Position numbers and translations under genes: made by a program. Under the pieces are notes generated by a model. It was given only the letters and a program-made list of their open reading frames with translations. It did no database searches and was not told where the DNA came from. Shown one piece after another: positions 1 through 8,827 of a stretch of DNA of 64,000 nucleotides (the stretch's first letter is position 1; each line of letters begins with the position of its first letter). Source of the stretch: Hymenobacter lucidus (GTDB lineage: Bacteria > Bacteroidota > Bacteroidia > Cytophagales > Hymenobacteraceae); assembly GCF_020447265.1 (NCBI RefSeq), contig NZ_JAJADR010000001.1:434001-498000 (forward strand). Direction: 5' to 3'.

Positions 1-1
1 C

Positions 2-277
2 GACGCTGAGTTGGCCAAATACCCCAAAGCCAAGCTGTACTGGGTGCAGGAAGAGCCGGAAAACATGGGCTACTGGAACTACCTGCTGCGCTTTATGCGC
101 CGCGAGTTGGAAGACGTGGTAGCCCGCAAGCCTTCGGCCTCGCCCGCTACCGGCTACAATAAGGTGCACGTAAAGGAGCAGAAGGAGCTGATTGGCCGTG
201 CCTTCGACAAGCCCAAGGAAGCGGTGGCCGATGCCAACATCAAAGGCACCGTGGAAGTCGCCAAGAAAGCCGACTAA
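2..277 (+). CDS. sucA: 2-oxoglutarate dehydrogenase E1 component, C-terminal end (partial)
   Basis: This is the last 91 codons of a gene that begins before the window. The reading frame is open from base 2 and stops with TAA at 275-277. The segment YWVQEEPENMGYWNYLLRF and the following arginine-rich stretch match the conserved C-terminal end of thiamine-diphosphate 2-oxoglutarate dehydrogenase (E1o), where a WxQEEPxNMG motif is typical. E1o decarboxylates 2-oxoglutarate in the TCA cycle and hands the succinyl group to the lipoyl arm of E2. The gene for E2 follows 150 bases downstream on the same strand, which supports the call. Only the tail is visible, so cofactor-binding motifs cannot be checked. 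Confidence 0.9.
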   Translation, partial: DAELAKYPKAKLYWVQEEPENMGYWNYLLRFMRRELEDVVARKPSASPATGYNKVHVKEQKELIGRAFDKPKEAVADANIKGTVEVAKKAD

Positions 278-289
278 CCGTAGCGCAAA

Positions 290-323
290 CTGGCCGCCGC
301 TGCTTAGCTTGCAGGGCGGCCAG
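290..323 (+). promoter_or_regulatory. Hairpin in the sucA-sucB spacer
   Basis: An inverted repeat with 9-bp arms (CTGGCCGCC at 290-298 and GGCGGCCAG at 315-323), helped by inner GCTGC/GCAG pairing, lies between the two genes. It has no T-run, so it is more likely an RNA-processing or partial attenuation site in a sucA-sucB transcript than a full terminator. Function is inferred. Confidence 0.3.
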
Positions 324-427
324 CTTGCCAATACCACGCACGGCGCGGCCATTACAGCTGCCCGGTGCGGCGCGAGGCCAGTGCTTTGCGCGACACTCTC
401 ACCCGAAACCCTTCTAACTCCCTCCCT

Positions 428-2104
428 ATGGGTCTGGAAATTAAAATTCCCGCTGTCGGCGAGTCTATCACCGAGGTTACTATTGCTAAATGGCTGAAAC
501 AGGACGGCGACACGGTAAAGCGTGACGAAGTTATTGCCGAGCTCGAATCGGACAAAGCCACGTTTGAACTGCCCGCCGAAACCGACGGTGTGCTCAAAAT
601 CCAGGTGGCCGAGGGCGAAACTATCGGCATCGGAACCGTTATTGCCAGCATCAACGGTGACAGTTCTGCTGCTCCGGCTGCACAGCCACAAGCCGCCGCA
701 CCGGCCGCTGCCCCCGCGGCTCCGGCCGCCGACCCGATAAGCAAAGGCGAAGAAAACCCTAAAGCCAGTGACCAGGCCGGCTACGGTGGTAAGCCGGAAG
801 GTGGTGCGGCTGCTCCCGTCGCCGAATCTGCGGCCCCGGCCGCTTCGGCCGGTGGTGCTACCGTCGAAATGAAGATTCCGTCGGTAGGCGAGTCCATTAC
901 GGAAGTAACCGTGGCTAAGTGGCTGAAGCCCGACGGGGCACAGGTAGAGCGCGACGAAGTTATTGCCGAGCTCGAATCAGATAAGGCTACGTTTGAGCTG
1001 CCTGCCGAAGGCGCCGGCACGCTGCGCCACGCCGTGAAGGAAGGCGAAACTATCGGTATCGGAACCGTTATTGCCCGCATCGAAGGTGGTAGCGGCGCTG
1101 CTGCTCCAGCTCCGGCCGCTGCTCCCGCCGCCACCCAGGCTGCCCCCGCTGCTACTGCTCCGGCTTCGGCCAGCACTTCCAGCTATGCTACCGGTACGCC
1201 TTCACCGGCGGCTGGTAAGATTCTGGGTGAGAAAGGTATTGCCGCTGGTGATGTGCAGGGTTCGGGCCGGGATGGACGCATTACCAAGGAAGACGCCCTG
1301 AACGCTCAGGCTCGTCCGGCTGCCCCAGCCGCACCGGCTGCTGCACCAGCTTCGGCTGCCCCGGCTGCCAAACTCGCTGCCGCCGCGCCAGCCACCAGTG
1401 GTAACCGCAACCAGCGCAAGGAGCGCATGAGCAACCTGCGCAAGACCGTTGCCCGCCGCCTGGTGTCGGTGAAAAACGAGACGGCCATGCTCACCACCTT
1501 CAACGAGGTGAACATGCAGCCTATCATGGACCTGCGCAACAAGTTCAAGGACAAGTTCAAGGAGAAAAACGGGGTGGGCCTGGGCTTCATGTCTTTCTTC
1601 ACCAAGGCCGTGTGCGTGGCCCTGAAAGAGTGGCCCGCCGTGAATGCCCAGATCGACGGGGACAGCATCGTATACAACGATTTCTGTGACATCAGCATCG
1701 CCGTTTCAGCCCCGAAAGGCTTGGTGGTGCCCATCATTCGCAACGCGGAAGAGCTGTCATTCGAAGGCATCGAGAAGGAAGTAGTGCGGCTGGCTACGCT
1801 GGCCCGCGACAACAAGCTCACCATCGAGCAGATGACCGGCGGCACGTTCACCATCACCAATGGGGGCGTATTTGGCTCCATGATGAGCACCCCGATTATC
1901 AACGCGCCACAGTCGGCCATTCTCGGGATGCACAACATCATTCAGCGCCCCGTGGCCGAAAACGGTCAGGTCGTGATTCGCCCGATGATGTACTTGGCCC
2001 TGAGCTACGACCACCGCATTATCGACGGCCGCGAGTCGGTGTCGTTCCTGGTGCGCGTGAAAGAATTGCTCGAAGACCCGACGCGCCTGCTGCTGGGCGT
2101 GTAA
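428..2104 (+). CDS. sucB: Dihydrolipoyllysine-residue succinyltransferase (E2) with two lipoyl domains
   Basis: Core E2 subunit of 2-oxoglutarate dehydrogenase, 558 residues from ATG 428; an upstream in-frame start would only add a non-conserved tail before the MGLEIKIP lipoyl start. Two biotinyl/lipoyl domains come first, each with an ESDKATF motif, so the lipoylated lysines are K43 and K186. They are joined by Ala/Pro-rich linkers. A peripheral-subunit-binding domain follows (about residues 258-295, including [14 protein letters not shown]). The catalytic acyltransferase domain runs from about 335 to 558 and ends with YDHRIIDG, H529 being the likely catalytic histidine. The tandem lipoyl domains and a length above the usual 400 or so residues are notable. 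It lies just after sucA. An E2 for another 2-oxo acid complex is possible but the context favours succinyltransferase. Confidence 0.9.
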   Translation: MGLEIKIPAVGESITEVTIAKWLKQDGDTVKRDEVIAELESDKATFELPAETDGVLKIQVAEGETIGIGTVIASINGDSSAAPAAQPQAAAPAAAPAAPAADPISKGEENPKASDQAGYGGKPEGGAAAPVAESAAPAASAGGATVEMKIPSVGESITEVTVAKWLKPDGAQVERDEVIAELESDKATFELPAEGAGTLRHAVKEGETIGIGTVIARIEGGSGAAAPAPAAAPAATQAAPAATAPASASTSSYATGTPSPAAGKILGEKGIAAGDVQGSGRDGRITKEDALNAQARPAAPAAPAAAPASAAPAAKLAAAAPATSGNRNQRKERMSNLRKTVARRLVSVKNETAMLTTFNEVNMQPIMDLRNKFKDKFKEKNGVGLGFMSFFTKAVCVALKEWPAVNAQIDGDSIVYNDFCDISIAVSAPKGLVVPIIRNAEELSFEGIEKEVVRLATLARDNKLTIEQMTGGTFTITNGGVFGSMMSTPIINAPQSAILGMHNIIQRPVAENGQVVIRPMMYLALSYDHRIIDGRESVSFLVRVKELLEDPTRLLLGV

Positions 2105-2127
2105 TTGGTAGTACCTATTAACCTTGT

Positions 2128-2163
2128 AAAAGGGCGGCCCAGACTTCTGAGCCGCCCTTTTTT
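2128..2163 (+). terminator. Terminator after sucB
   Basis: Eleven-base arms, AAAAGGGCGGC at 2128-2138 and GCCGCCCTTTT from 2151, close on a 12-base loop and run into a T-tract. This is a standard intrinsic terminator 24 bases after the sucB stop. Confidence 0.85.
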
Positions 2164-2241
2164 GTGCCCATTCGGTTTCAACCTAAACAAAATCAAGTAG
2201 TTTGCATCAACTGCCCTTAAGGCAGCTAACCCGTAGAAATA

Positions 2242-3060
2242 ATGGAAGACACGACTACGAAGATTGCCATTCTGGGCAGCGGCAACATCGGCATTGCCCT
2301 GGCCAAAGGGCTGGTAAAGGCCAGCATGGCCACGCCCGATGCCATTACTCTAACCCGCCGCAACGCTGCCGCACTGGCACCCCTGGCCCAGGCCGGCTAC
2401 CACACCACTACCGACAACCTGGCCGCCGTAGACCAGGCCGACATTATTGTGCTGGCCGTGCTGCCCCAGCAGCTCAATAAGTTGCTGGAAAGCATTAAAA
2501 GCGCCATTAACCCCGACAAGCACCTGCTGATTTCGGTGATTTCCGGGGTGAGTTGCCAGGACATTCGCACCCAGGCCGGGGCGGCCGTGCGCGTGGTGCG
2601 GGCCATGCCCAACACGGCTATCGGCATCGGCCAGTCGATGACCTGCATTGCCAGCGACCAGGAAGTGGAGAATGATATTGCGTTGGTAGAAAAGCTGTTC
2701 GACACCGTGGGTATGACCGTGCGCATCAACGAGGAGCTGATGACTTCGGCCACAGCTTTGTGCGCCTGCGGGGTAGCCTTCTTTCTGCGCGCCATCCGGG
2801 CAGCTTCGCAAGGCGGCACCGAAATCGGCTTTCATGCTCACGATGCGCTGAAAATGGCGGCCCAAACGGCCAAAGGCGCTGCTGACTTGCTGTTGCAACT
2901 GGCCTCGCACCCCGAGCAGGAAATTGATAAAGTTACCTCGCCGAAGGGCTGCACCATTGCCGGCCTCAATGAAATGGAACACCACGGCTTCAGTTCAGCC
3001 ATGATTAAGGGCATTAAGCTCTCGGCCGACAAGGCCGGCAAACTCTACAAGGACGAATAG
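2242..3060 (+). CDS. proC: Pyrroline-5-carboxylate reductase
   Basis: Catalyses the last step of proline synthesis, the NAD(P)H-dependent reduction of 1-pyrroline-5-carboxylate to proline in the cytosol. The 272-residue length is normal for the family. The N-terminal Rossmann fold shows ILGSGNIGIALAKGL at about residues 9-23, followed by the P5CR core with VRAMPNTAIGIGQSMT and the C-terminal dimerisation region containing SPKGCTIAGLNEME, close to the family signature near the substrate site. ATG 2242 is the only sensible start. The gene stands alone between two hairpin terminators, so it is probably its own transcription unit. Confidence 0.93.
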   Translation: MEDTTTKIAILGSGNIGIALAKGLVKASMATPDAITLTRRNAAALAPLAQAGYHTTTDNLAAVDQADIIVLAVLPQQLNKLLESIKSAINPDKHLLISVISGVSCQDIRTQAGAAVRVVRAMPNTAIGIGQSMTCIASDQEVENDIALVEKLFDTVGMTVRINEELMTSATALCACGVAFFLRAIRAASQGGTEIGFHAHDALKMAAQTAKGAADLLLQLASHPEQEIDKVTSPKGCTIAGLNEMEHHGFSSAMIKGIKLSADKAGKLYKDE

Positions 3061-3101
3061 AGGCCTGCTTGCCTTCGGGTTCCATCCGGCTTTATCAGCC
3101 A

Positions 3102-3138
3102 AAAAAAGCCCCGTACTGGTGAAGTACGGGGCTTTTTT
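3102..3138. terminator. Bidirectional terminator between proC and the globin gene
   Basis: Perfect 16-bp arms (3102-3117 and 3123-3138) close on GGTGA. The A-tract on the left and T-tract on the right make it work in both directions, fitting its place between convergent genes. Confidence 0.9.
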
Positions 3139-3193
3139 CAGGACTGTCGCTTCAAAACTGTGTGGAAGGGCGAAGCACAGCGGGGTGGTGAAT

Positions 3194-3250
3194 GAAAGGA
3201 GTAATGCGGGTCGTGGAAAGGAAAGGGTGGGAAAGGAGTAGTGCGGGTGG
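3194..3250. repeat. Short direct repeat, two copies
   Basis: GAAAGGAGTARTGCGGGT occurs at about 3194-3211 and again at about 3233-3250 in a G-rich stretch downstream of the globin gene. No function is apparent; it may be a small local duplication. Confidence 0.45.
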
Positions 3251-3267
3251 GAGTTATCTAGGGTCGT

Positions 3268-3657
3268 CTAATCGACGGGCAATTCGCGGGTACGGGTCAG
3301 GCTGAGGCGGGTGGCCATCTGGCGGGCCAGCTTTTTGGCTTCTTCGGCTTTGGAGCCGGCAAAGCACTCTTCCACGGCCGAAGAAAATAGCGTAACCCAG
3401 TGCTCAATGTGCGGGCCGCTGGTGGGCATGGCCAGCTGCTCGGGCAGTGGCTCACCTTCCTGAGCCCCCTGGCCCAGCAGGGTGCTGCTCCAGTAGCGGT
3501 ATTGGGTGGTGAGGTAGTGGGGCCAGTGGATGCGGGCTGCTGCGCCGAAGCGTGCTCCCAATAAGGTGTCATTGGTGGCTTTGTGGCACAGCGTGTCAAC
3601 AAGCGTCTTGATGTCGCCTTCGGTTCTGATGTCGGGGAGAATAGCAGATGGTTTCAT
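3268..3657 (-). CDS. Group III truncated haemoglobin-like protein
   Basis: The 129-residue protein fits a truncated (2-over-2) globin, a small cytosolic haem protein that binds O2 or NO or handles peroxide. The first half has the DIKTLVDTLCHKATND helix and the WPHYLTTQYRYW segment typical of the distal side. The second half has PHIEHWVTLFSSAVEECFAG, where H83 lies at the place of the proximal haem ligand in the H-x-x-x-W pattern of group III members, followed by a KAEEAKKLARQMATR helix. ATG at 3657 is the natural start. The gene is single and converges on proC. Group III assignment rests on motif resemblance and is inferred; a diverged globin lacking haem cannot be excluded. Confidence 0.75.
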   Translation of the reverse strand: MKPSAILPDIRTEGDIKTLVDTLCHKATNDTLLGARFGAAARIHWPHYLTTQYRYWSSTLLGQGAQEGEPLPEQLAMPTSGPHIEHWVTLFSSAVEECFAGSKAEEAKKLARQMATRLSLTRTRELPVD

Positions 3658-3825
3658 GAGCAGCGGCTAAGCGAGTGGAGTACCAGATACGCAGCGAATT
3701 TACGCAGGTTTCATCAATTTCGCTCTATGTGGTATGTATATTTGTATAAAAAGTATGAATTATGGTGTGGAAAATCGTTTGCACAGGCTGTAGAGTCAAT
3801 TTATTTATTTTTTGACGTGCTGTAT

Positions 3826-4770
3826 TTAGCGGTCAAGCTTGCTTGGTTCAATCGGCTCAGCCTTCTGCCGGCCGCCCAACACTACAAGCACCACAGCCGC
3901 TACAATAAGCGCCGCCCCGCCCAGCATGCCGATGGTGAGCTGCTCGCCGGCAAAGGCCCAGCCCAGCAGCACAGCTACCACCGGGTTGACGAAGGCATAC
4001 GTGCCAGCTAGGGCGGGCTCTACGGCCCGCAGCAGCCAGATGTAAGCCGAAAAAGCCACGATGGACCCAAGCGTAACCAGGTACGCATAGGCCAGCCACG
4101 ACTTGGTCGTAACGGCCGCCAGCTCGAAGTCGGCCGCTTCGCCCCGCACCAGGCCGATGATAAGCATAGCCAGGCCGCCGCAGATCATCTGCATGCCGCC
4201 GGCCAGGAAAGGGGAGGAGGCCGCCTGCTTTTTCTTGGAGTACAATGAGCCAATGGCCCACACCAGCGCCGCTACCAGCACCAGCGTAATGCCGGTGGCC
4301 TCGTGGCCCGGAATAGCCACATGACTTGCGCCCGGGGTACGGGCCAGCAGATACACCCCCACCAGCCCCAGCACCAGGCCCAGTGCCACCCAGGGCGTGG
4401 GCCGGGCCGCCACGCCGCTGGCCCAGCCCAGCAGGGCCAGAAACATGGGCACCGTAGCCACCAGCAGCGACGCCATGCCCGAGGGAACGTACTGCTCGCC
4501 GAGCGTGACGCCACCGTTGCCGAACGTGAGCAGGCAGATACCGATGATGACGGCCGTAGCCCAGCCCTGCCGCGTGGGTGCTGCTTCGCCCCGCAGCCGC
4601 ATGAACGTATAGAGAATGAGACCCGCCAGCAGGTAGCGCGAGCCGGCCATAAGCAGGGGCGGAATACTGTCGATGGCAAACCGGATGCCCAGGTAGGTAG
4701 AACCCCAGATAATGTAGACGATGGCAAAGGCACCCAGGATGGCGGCGCGGGAGGGAGTGGCAGTTGGCAT
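3826..4770 (-). CDS. EamA-family (DMT superfamily) exporter
   Basis: A 314-residue inner-membrane protein with about ten hydrophobic helices arranged as two EamA repeats, the layout of drug/metabolite exporters such as YedA and RhtA. The first repeat begins with FAIVYIIWGSTYLGIRFAI, a very characteristic EamA start; the second begins near LVLVAALVWAIGSLYSKKK. It probably exports amino acids or other small metabolites using ion or proton gradients, but the substrate cannot be read from sequence. ATG at 4768-4770 (MPTATPSRAAIL) was chosen over a TTG two codons upstream. It is divergent from the M1 peptidase gene and has no operon partner. Confidence 0.88.
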   Translation of the reverse strand: MPTATPSRAAILGAFAIVYIIWGSTYLGIRFAIDSIPPLLMAGSRYLLAGLILYTFMRLRGEAAPTRQGWATAVIIGICLLTFGNGGVTLGEQYVPSGMASLLVATVPMFLALLGWASGVAARPTPWVALGLVLGLVGVYLLARTPGASHVAIPGHEATGITLVLVAALVWAIGSLYSKKKQAASSPFLAGGMQMICGGLAMLIIGLVRGEAADFELAAVTTKSWLAYAYLVTLGSIVAFSAYIWLLRAVEPALAGTYAFVNPVVAVLLGWAFAGEQLTIGMLGGAALIVAAVVLVVLGGRQKAEPIEPSKLDR

Positions 4771-4978
4771 AAGCAAAGAATTGTAGCCGTAAACCTACGG
4801 GAAACTGCGCCGGACGGCCACCCGAAACTTGCGGTAGCCTACCTTCGCCGGGCCAACCCTGGCCGTAGTGCGAACTACACCCAAAGGTCAGCGCAGCTAA
4901 AGTTCGGGCTACGGCCCGGGCTGCTGGCAACTTCCGGCTCGCGTCGGAGTCTGTTATACCGCTCAATCTTCCGTTTCT

Positions 4979-6634
4979 ATGCTTCGTACCTTACTCTTCC
5001 TGGCTGCATTTCTCGGCCTGAGTCAGACTGCCTCGGCCCAGCTGCTGCAGGCCAAGCTCGGCGCTTCCCGCGCCGATTCTTTGCGCGGCACTCTCACGCC
5101 GCTGCGCACCTGCTACGATATCAACTACTACCACCTCGACGTGACGCTCAACATTGAGAACCGCTCCCTCAGCGGCTCCAACCTGTTCCGCTTCACGGCC
5201 ACTCAGGATTTCACGCGTCTGCAGTTCGATTTGTTTGCCAACCTGACGGTGGAGAAAGTGGTGCACAAAGACCAGAATCTGCCCTTCACCCGCGAGGCCA
5301 ATGCCGTGTTCGTCACTTTTGCCCAGCCGATCCGCAAAGGCAGCCGTGACGAATTCACCGTCTTTTATTCCGGCAAGCCCCGGGTGGCCGAGCGCGCGCC
5401 CTGGGACGGCGGCCTGGTATTCACCAAAGACGCTAACGGCAAGCCCTGGGTAGCCACGGCCTGCCAGGGCCTGGGCGCCAGCGTGTGGTGGCCCACCAAA
5501 GACCACCAGGCCGACGAAGTGGACTCGATGCTCATCAGCGTGACGGTGCCGCAGGGGCTCAAGGATGTGTCGAACGGGCGGCTGCGCAAAACCACCAAGC
5601 TCAAAGGCGGAGCCACGCGCTTCGACTGGGCCGTGCGCAACCCCATCAACAACTACGACGTGGCCCTGAACGTGGGCGACTACACCAGCTTCGTGGACAG
5701 CTACACCGGCGAAAAGGGCAAGCTGACGCTGGAATACTGGGTGCTGCAGGAAAACCTGGCCAAGGCCAAAACGCACTTCGCGGCCAATGTGAAGCCCATG
5801 CTCAAGTCCTTGGAGCACTGGTTTGGGCCCTACCCGTTTTATGAGGACGGCTACAAGCTGGTGGATGCGCCCCACCTGGGCATGGAGCACCAGAGCGCCG
5901 TGGCCTACGGCAACAAGTACCAGAACGGCTATCTGGGCCAGGACCGCTCGGCCACCGGCTGGGGCATGAAGTGGGACTTTATCATCATCCACGAAAGTGG
6001 CCACGAGTGGTTTGGCAACAACATTACCAGCAAGGACATTGCCGATATGTGGATCCACGAGGCCTTCACGACGTACTCCGAGGCCCTGTTCACCGAAAGC
6101 CAGTTTGGCAAAGCCGCCGCCCAGCAGTACATCCACGGGCAGCGGCGCAACATCCAGAACGACGGGGCCATCATCGGGCCCTACGGCGTGAATCAGGAAG
6201 GCTCGGGGGATATGTACGACAAGGGCAGCAACCTGCTCAACATGGTGCGCATCATCATCAATGACGACGAGAAGTGGCGCCAGATTCTGCGGGGTCTGGG
6301 CAAGCACTTCTACCACCAGACCGTGACGACCGACCAAATTATCGGCTACATCAACCAGCACAGCGGCAAAAACCTGACGAAGGTGTTCGACCAGTATCTG
6401 CGCCACCCCAGCATCCCGACCCTGGAAATTCGCCAGGAGGAAGGCCAGCTGCTGGTGCGCTGGGTAGCTAATGTGCCCGACTTCGACATGCCGGTTCGGG
6501 TGCGCGTGAAGGGTGGACAGTACGGCTTCATCCAGCCCGGCACCCGCTTTCAGCCCGTGGAAATACCCGGCGCGACGAAAGACAACCTCGAAGTCGACAC
6601 GTTCAACTATTACATCGGGGTATTAGTGGATTAG
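4979..6634 (+). CDS. Secreted M1-family zinc aminopeptidase
   Basis: A 551-residue exported metallopeptidase. Residues 1-21 are a signal peptide ending TASAQ. The N-terminal beta domain of M1 enzymes follows, with GMEHQSAVAYGN as the GxMEN-like substrate motif. The zinc site is HESGHEWFG with ligands H338 and H342 and third ligand E361 in WIHEAF, the exact HExxH-18-E spacing of the M1 family. A conserved catalytic tyrosine is expected in the DMYDKGSNLLNM segment. It probably trims peptides in the periplasm or at the cell surface. ATG 4979 directly precedes the signal peptide. It runs just ahead of another secreted hydrolase gene and may share its transcript. Confidence 0.92.
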   Translation: MLRTLLFLAAFLGLSQTASAQLLQAKLGASRADSLRGTLTPLRTCYDINYYHLDVTLNIENRSLSGSNLFRFTATQDFTRLQFDLFANLTVEKVVHKDQNLPFTREANAVFVTFAQPIRKGSRDEFTVFYSGKPRVAERAPWDGGLVFTKDANGKPWVATACQGLGASVWWPTKDHQADEVDSMLISVTVPQGLKDVSNGRLRKTTKLKGGATRFDWAVRNPINNYDVALNVGDYTSFVDSYTGEKGKLTLEYWVLQENLAKAKTHFAANVKPMLKSLEHWFGPYPFYEDGYKLVDAPHLGMEHQSAVAYGNKYQNGYLGQDRSATGWGMKWDFIIIHESGHEWFGNNITSKDIADMWIHEAFTTYSEALFTESQFGKAAAQQYIHGQRRNIQNDGAIIGPYGVNQEGSGDMYDKGSNLLNMVRIIINDDEKWRQILRGLGKHFYHQTVTTDQIIGYINQHSGKNLTKVFDQYLRHPSIPTLEIRQEEGQLLVRWVANVPDFDMPVRVRVKGGQYGFIQPGTRFQPVEIPGATKDNLEVDTFNYYIGVLVD

Positions 6635-6700
6635 GATATACGGGTAGTGGCGGGGCGAATGAAGTGGTATCATTGCCCCGCATTTCATTTGTATTCCTGC

Positions 6701-8230
6701 ATGGTAAGAGCTACTCTATTTGTTATTCTGTGCTTCTGCACGTCTATTGCCCAGGCGGCGTCCGGTTTTGCCGACCTTCGGCAAGGCTCCCACGGCGTGG
6801 GCTTCCGCGTGGTGCAGCAATACGATTATGCGCGGGCTTACAAAGGCCGCACCGATGCCGTAACGGGAAAACCAACGACCGGCGAGCTGGCCCGCCCCAT
6901 CCAAACCCTGGTGTGGTACCCGGCCCCGAAAGGCGGTACTCCCCTGCGGTATGCCGATTACCTGCGCACCGAAGCCACCGACGAAAACTTCACCCGCACC
7001 GATGCGGAAGCCGCTGCCTTCCTGGCCGACAAGCTGCAGTGGGCCGCCGCTCAAGTAGGCCCGAAACAAGCTCAGCAGCTCTTTGATCAGCGCATGTGGG
7101 CCGTGCGCAATGCCCCGGCCGCGGCGGGCAAGTTTCCGGTGGTGATTTATGCCGCCGGCGGCGGCGGCACGGCCCACGAAGCCGCCGACCTGTGCGAATA
7201 CCTCGCCAGCCACGGCTACGTAGTGCTGGCCAGCCGCAGCCTGGGCACGCGTACCAAGGACATGAACTTCGATGCCGAAGGGCTGGACACGCAGGCTCGT
7301 GATATCCAATTCCTGCTCTCATACGCCCACACCCTGCCCCAGGCGGATATGGCCCATGTGGCCGCCGCCGGCTGGAGCTGGGGCGGCCTGGCCAATGCCC
7401 TGGCGGCCACGCAAGACACGCGTATTGGCGCCATCGTCAGCTTTGATGGTACCAAAGCCCAGGAGGACACCAAGCCCGTATCCCGCGTGCGTCTGACCGT
7501 ACCGTGGCTGTACGTGCAGCGCCGCTCCGAATCGGTGCGCGAGCTTAGTGCCAAAGGGATGGAAACGACGGGGATTCTGCTGAACGAAGCCAAGTACTCG
7601 GACCTCTACCACGTGGTCATGAACCCGATGGAGCACAGCGACTTTTCCACCATCGGGCTGCGCTTTGCTGCCCCGGCGCACTTCACGGAGTATTCCCGGG
7701 CCGAAGTGGAAGCGGCCTACCACTGGACCGGCCGCTACACCCTCGAGTTTCTCAACGCCCAGCTGAAAGGCGACGCCACCGGCCAGCAGTTCCTGGGCCG
7801 CACGCCCACCCAGAACGGCGTACCGGCCCATATGGCTCGCCTCTACCACCTGCCCGCCCGAACTGGCCCCTTGCCCACGCAGGCCGGCTTCGCGGCGGCC
7901 CTGGCCCGGGACGGCTTCGGCCAGGCCCTGGAAATCTACCGACAAATGCAGCAGCAGGAGCCCACGTTTGTGTTGTCGGAAGGCACGCTGAATACCTGGG
8001 GCTATCAGCTCCTGCGCGAGGCCCACGACCTGCCCGCCGCCCGAGCCATCTTCGCCCTTGGCACGGAGCTCTATCCCAACGACGCCAACCTGTTTGACAG
8101 CCTGGCCGAAGCCGACGAGAAAAACCAGGACGTTCAAGCGGCCATTACCCACTACCGCCGCTCCCTGCAGCTAAACCCCGCCAACCAAAACGCCCGGCAG
8201 CGCCTCCAGGCTCTCGGCCCTCCGAGGTAG
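6701..8230 (+). CDS. Secreted alpha/beta hydrolase with C-terminal TPR-like region
   Basis: A 509-residue exported hydrolase; the start at ATG 6701 gives a clean signal peptide (MVRATLFVILCFCTSIAQA). The central domain is an alpha/beta hydrolase of the dienelactone or platelet-activating-factor-acetylhydrolase kind, with a YAAGGGGT oxyanion region and the nucleophile elbow GWSWGG, S226 being the nucleophile. The last 120 or so residues (from AGFAAALARDGFGQALEIYRQ) read as tetratricopeptide helices ending ITHYRRSLQLNPANQNARQR. The substrate is unknown; an ester or small amide is likely. It lies 66 bases after the M1 peptidase with no terminator between them, which suggests co-transcription. 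REP-like repeats begin 10 bases after its stop. Confidence 0.82.
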   Translation: MVRATLFVILCFCTSIAQAASGFADLRQGSHGVGFRVVQQYDYARAYKGRTDAVTGKPTTGELARPIQTLVWYPAPKGGTPLRYADYLRTEATDENFTRTDAEAAAFLADKLQWAAAQVGPKQAQQLFDQRMWAVRNAPAAAGKFPVVIYAAGGGGTAHEAADLCEYLASHGYVVLASRSLGTRTKDMNFDAEGLDTQARDIQFLLSYAHTLPQADMAHVAAAGWSWGGLANALAATQDTRIGAIVSFDGTKAQEDTKPVSRVRLTVPWLYVQRRSESVRELSAKGMETTGILLNEAKYSDLYHVVMNPMEHSDFSTIGLRFAAPAHFTEYSRAEVEAAYHWTGRYTLEFLNAQLKGDATGQQFLGRTPTQNGVPAHMARLYHLPARTGPLPTQAGFAAALARDGFGQALEIYRQMQQQEPTFVLSEGTLNTWGYQLLREAHDLPAARAIFALGTELYPNDANLFDSLAEADEKNQDVQAAITHYRRSLQLNPANQNARQRLQALGPPR

Positions 8231-8240
8231 CTAATTTCTC

Positions 8241-8275
8241 GTGTCATTGCGAGCAACGCGAAGCAATCCGTCCTC
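8241..8275 (+). repeat. REP-like repeat, family A, copy 1
   Basis: A 35-base unit starting GTGTCATTGCGAGCAACGCG and ending CAATCCGTCCTC. Near-identical units lie at 8320-8358, 8448-8484 (inverted) and 8828-8863 (inverted). Read on the other strand it gives the CHCEQSEAI peptide often seen in false ORFs over such repeats in other genomes. Confidence 0.85.
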
Positions 8276-8319
8276 CACGCAGCACGCCCCGCCCTTTCCC
8301 CAGAAAGCTCTTTTTTTCC

Positions 8320-8484
8320 GTGTCATTGCGAGGCCGAAGGCCGTGGCAATCCGTCCTCTGACATGTGCTGAGTGCCCTGAAGTGAAAAGCCCTTTACCAC
8401 CTAGCGCGGTAAAGGGCTTTTCACTTCAGGGCACTCAGCACATGTCAGAGGACAGATTGCTTCGTCGTACCTCCTCGCAATGAC
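8320..8484. repeat. Inverted-pair REP element with a 46-bp perfect palindromic core
   Basis: Two family-A units face each other (8320-8358 forward, 8448-8484 reverse). Between them is an exact inverted repeat: 8353-8398 pairs base for base with 8408-8453, leaving the 9-base loop ACCTAGCGC. The core includes AAAGCCCTTTACC and its complement. One mismatch aside, pairing continues outward into the REP units, so the whole 165 bases can fold as one hairpin. The size and layout resemble a MITE or BIME. The right end stops 8 bases from the GIY-YIG gene stop codon. Confidence 0.85.
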
Positions 8485-8491
8485 AAGGCTT

Positions 8492-8776
8492 TTAGCCCAG
8501 CGTGTCAAACCGGTCTTTCCATTCCGGATTGAAAGACTGTATCAGGTCCAGCTTCTTTTGCCTTGACCCGGCCTTAAGTTGTTTCTCCTGGTCTATAGCG
8601 GCTTTTACTTCTGTGAACTGCTCCCAGTACACCAGCTTGTGCACGTTGCACTTCTTCGTAAAGCCGGGGTGTAAACCGGTTTTATGCTCGTGCACGCGCC
8701 GCTGTAGGTCGTTCGTAACGCCAATGTAGAGCACCGCGTGGTTGGCGTTGGTCAGGATGTAGACATAGTAGTGCAT
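8492..8776 (-). CDS. Small GIY-YIG nuclease-like protein (UPF0213 type)
   Basis: A 94-residue single-domain protein. The GIY-YIG signature is present as YVY (residues 4-6) and YIG (17-19), 10 residues apart, followed by the catalytic-arginine segment LQRRVHEHK and a YWEQFTEVKAAIDQEKQLK stretch common to the UPF0213 group. GIY-YIG domains cut DNA in homing endonucleases, UvrC and some restriction enzymes; the stand-alone bacterial forms are poorly understood. No other domain is fused. Its stop lies 8 bases from an inverted REP pair and a further REP unit lies about 50 bases before its start. This packing suggests that the gene and repeats move or act together, which is inference. Confidence 0.85.
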   Translation of the reverse strand: MHYYVYILTNANHAVLYIGVTNDLQRRVHEHKTGLHPGFTKKCNVHKLVYWEQFTEVKAAIDQEKQLKAGSRQKKLDLIQSFNPEWKDRFDTLG

Positions 8777-8827
8777 AGCTTGTTACTATAAAGGGCTTGG
8801 TGGGTAAAGAATGTGTCATACTTCGCA

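Noticed and set aside
2198..2204. TAGTTTG before proC as a promoter
   Set aside because: One base short of the TAnnTTTG spacing and no -33 TTG at the right distance; too weak to list as a feature.
3737..3744. Exact -7 element TATATTTG on the plus strand
   Set aside because: No plus-strand gene lies downstream; it points at the 3' end of the minus-strand EamA gene and has no -33 box, so it is probably chance in AT-rich DNA.
8241..8483. 80-codon frame over the REP repeats, and the 8682-8894 frame reading CHCEQSEAI
   Set aside because: Both are translations of repeat DNA. The CHCEQSEAI peptide is a known artefact of such repeats.
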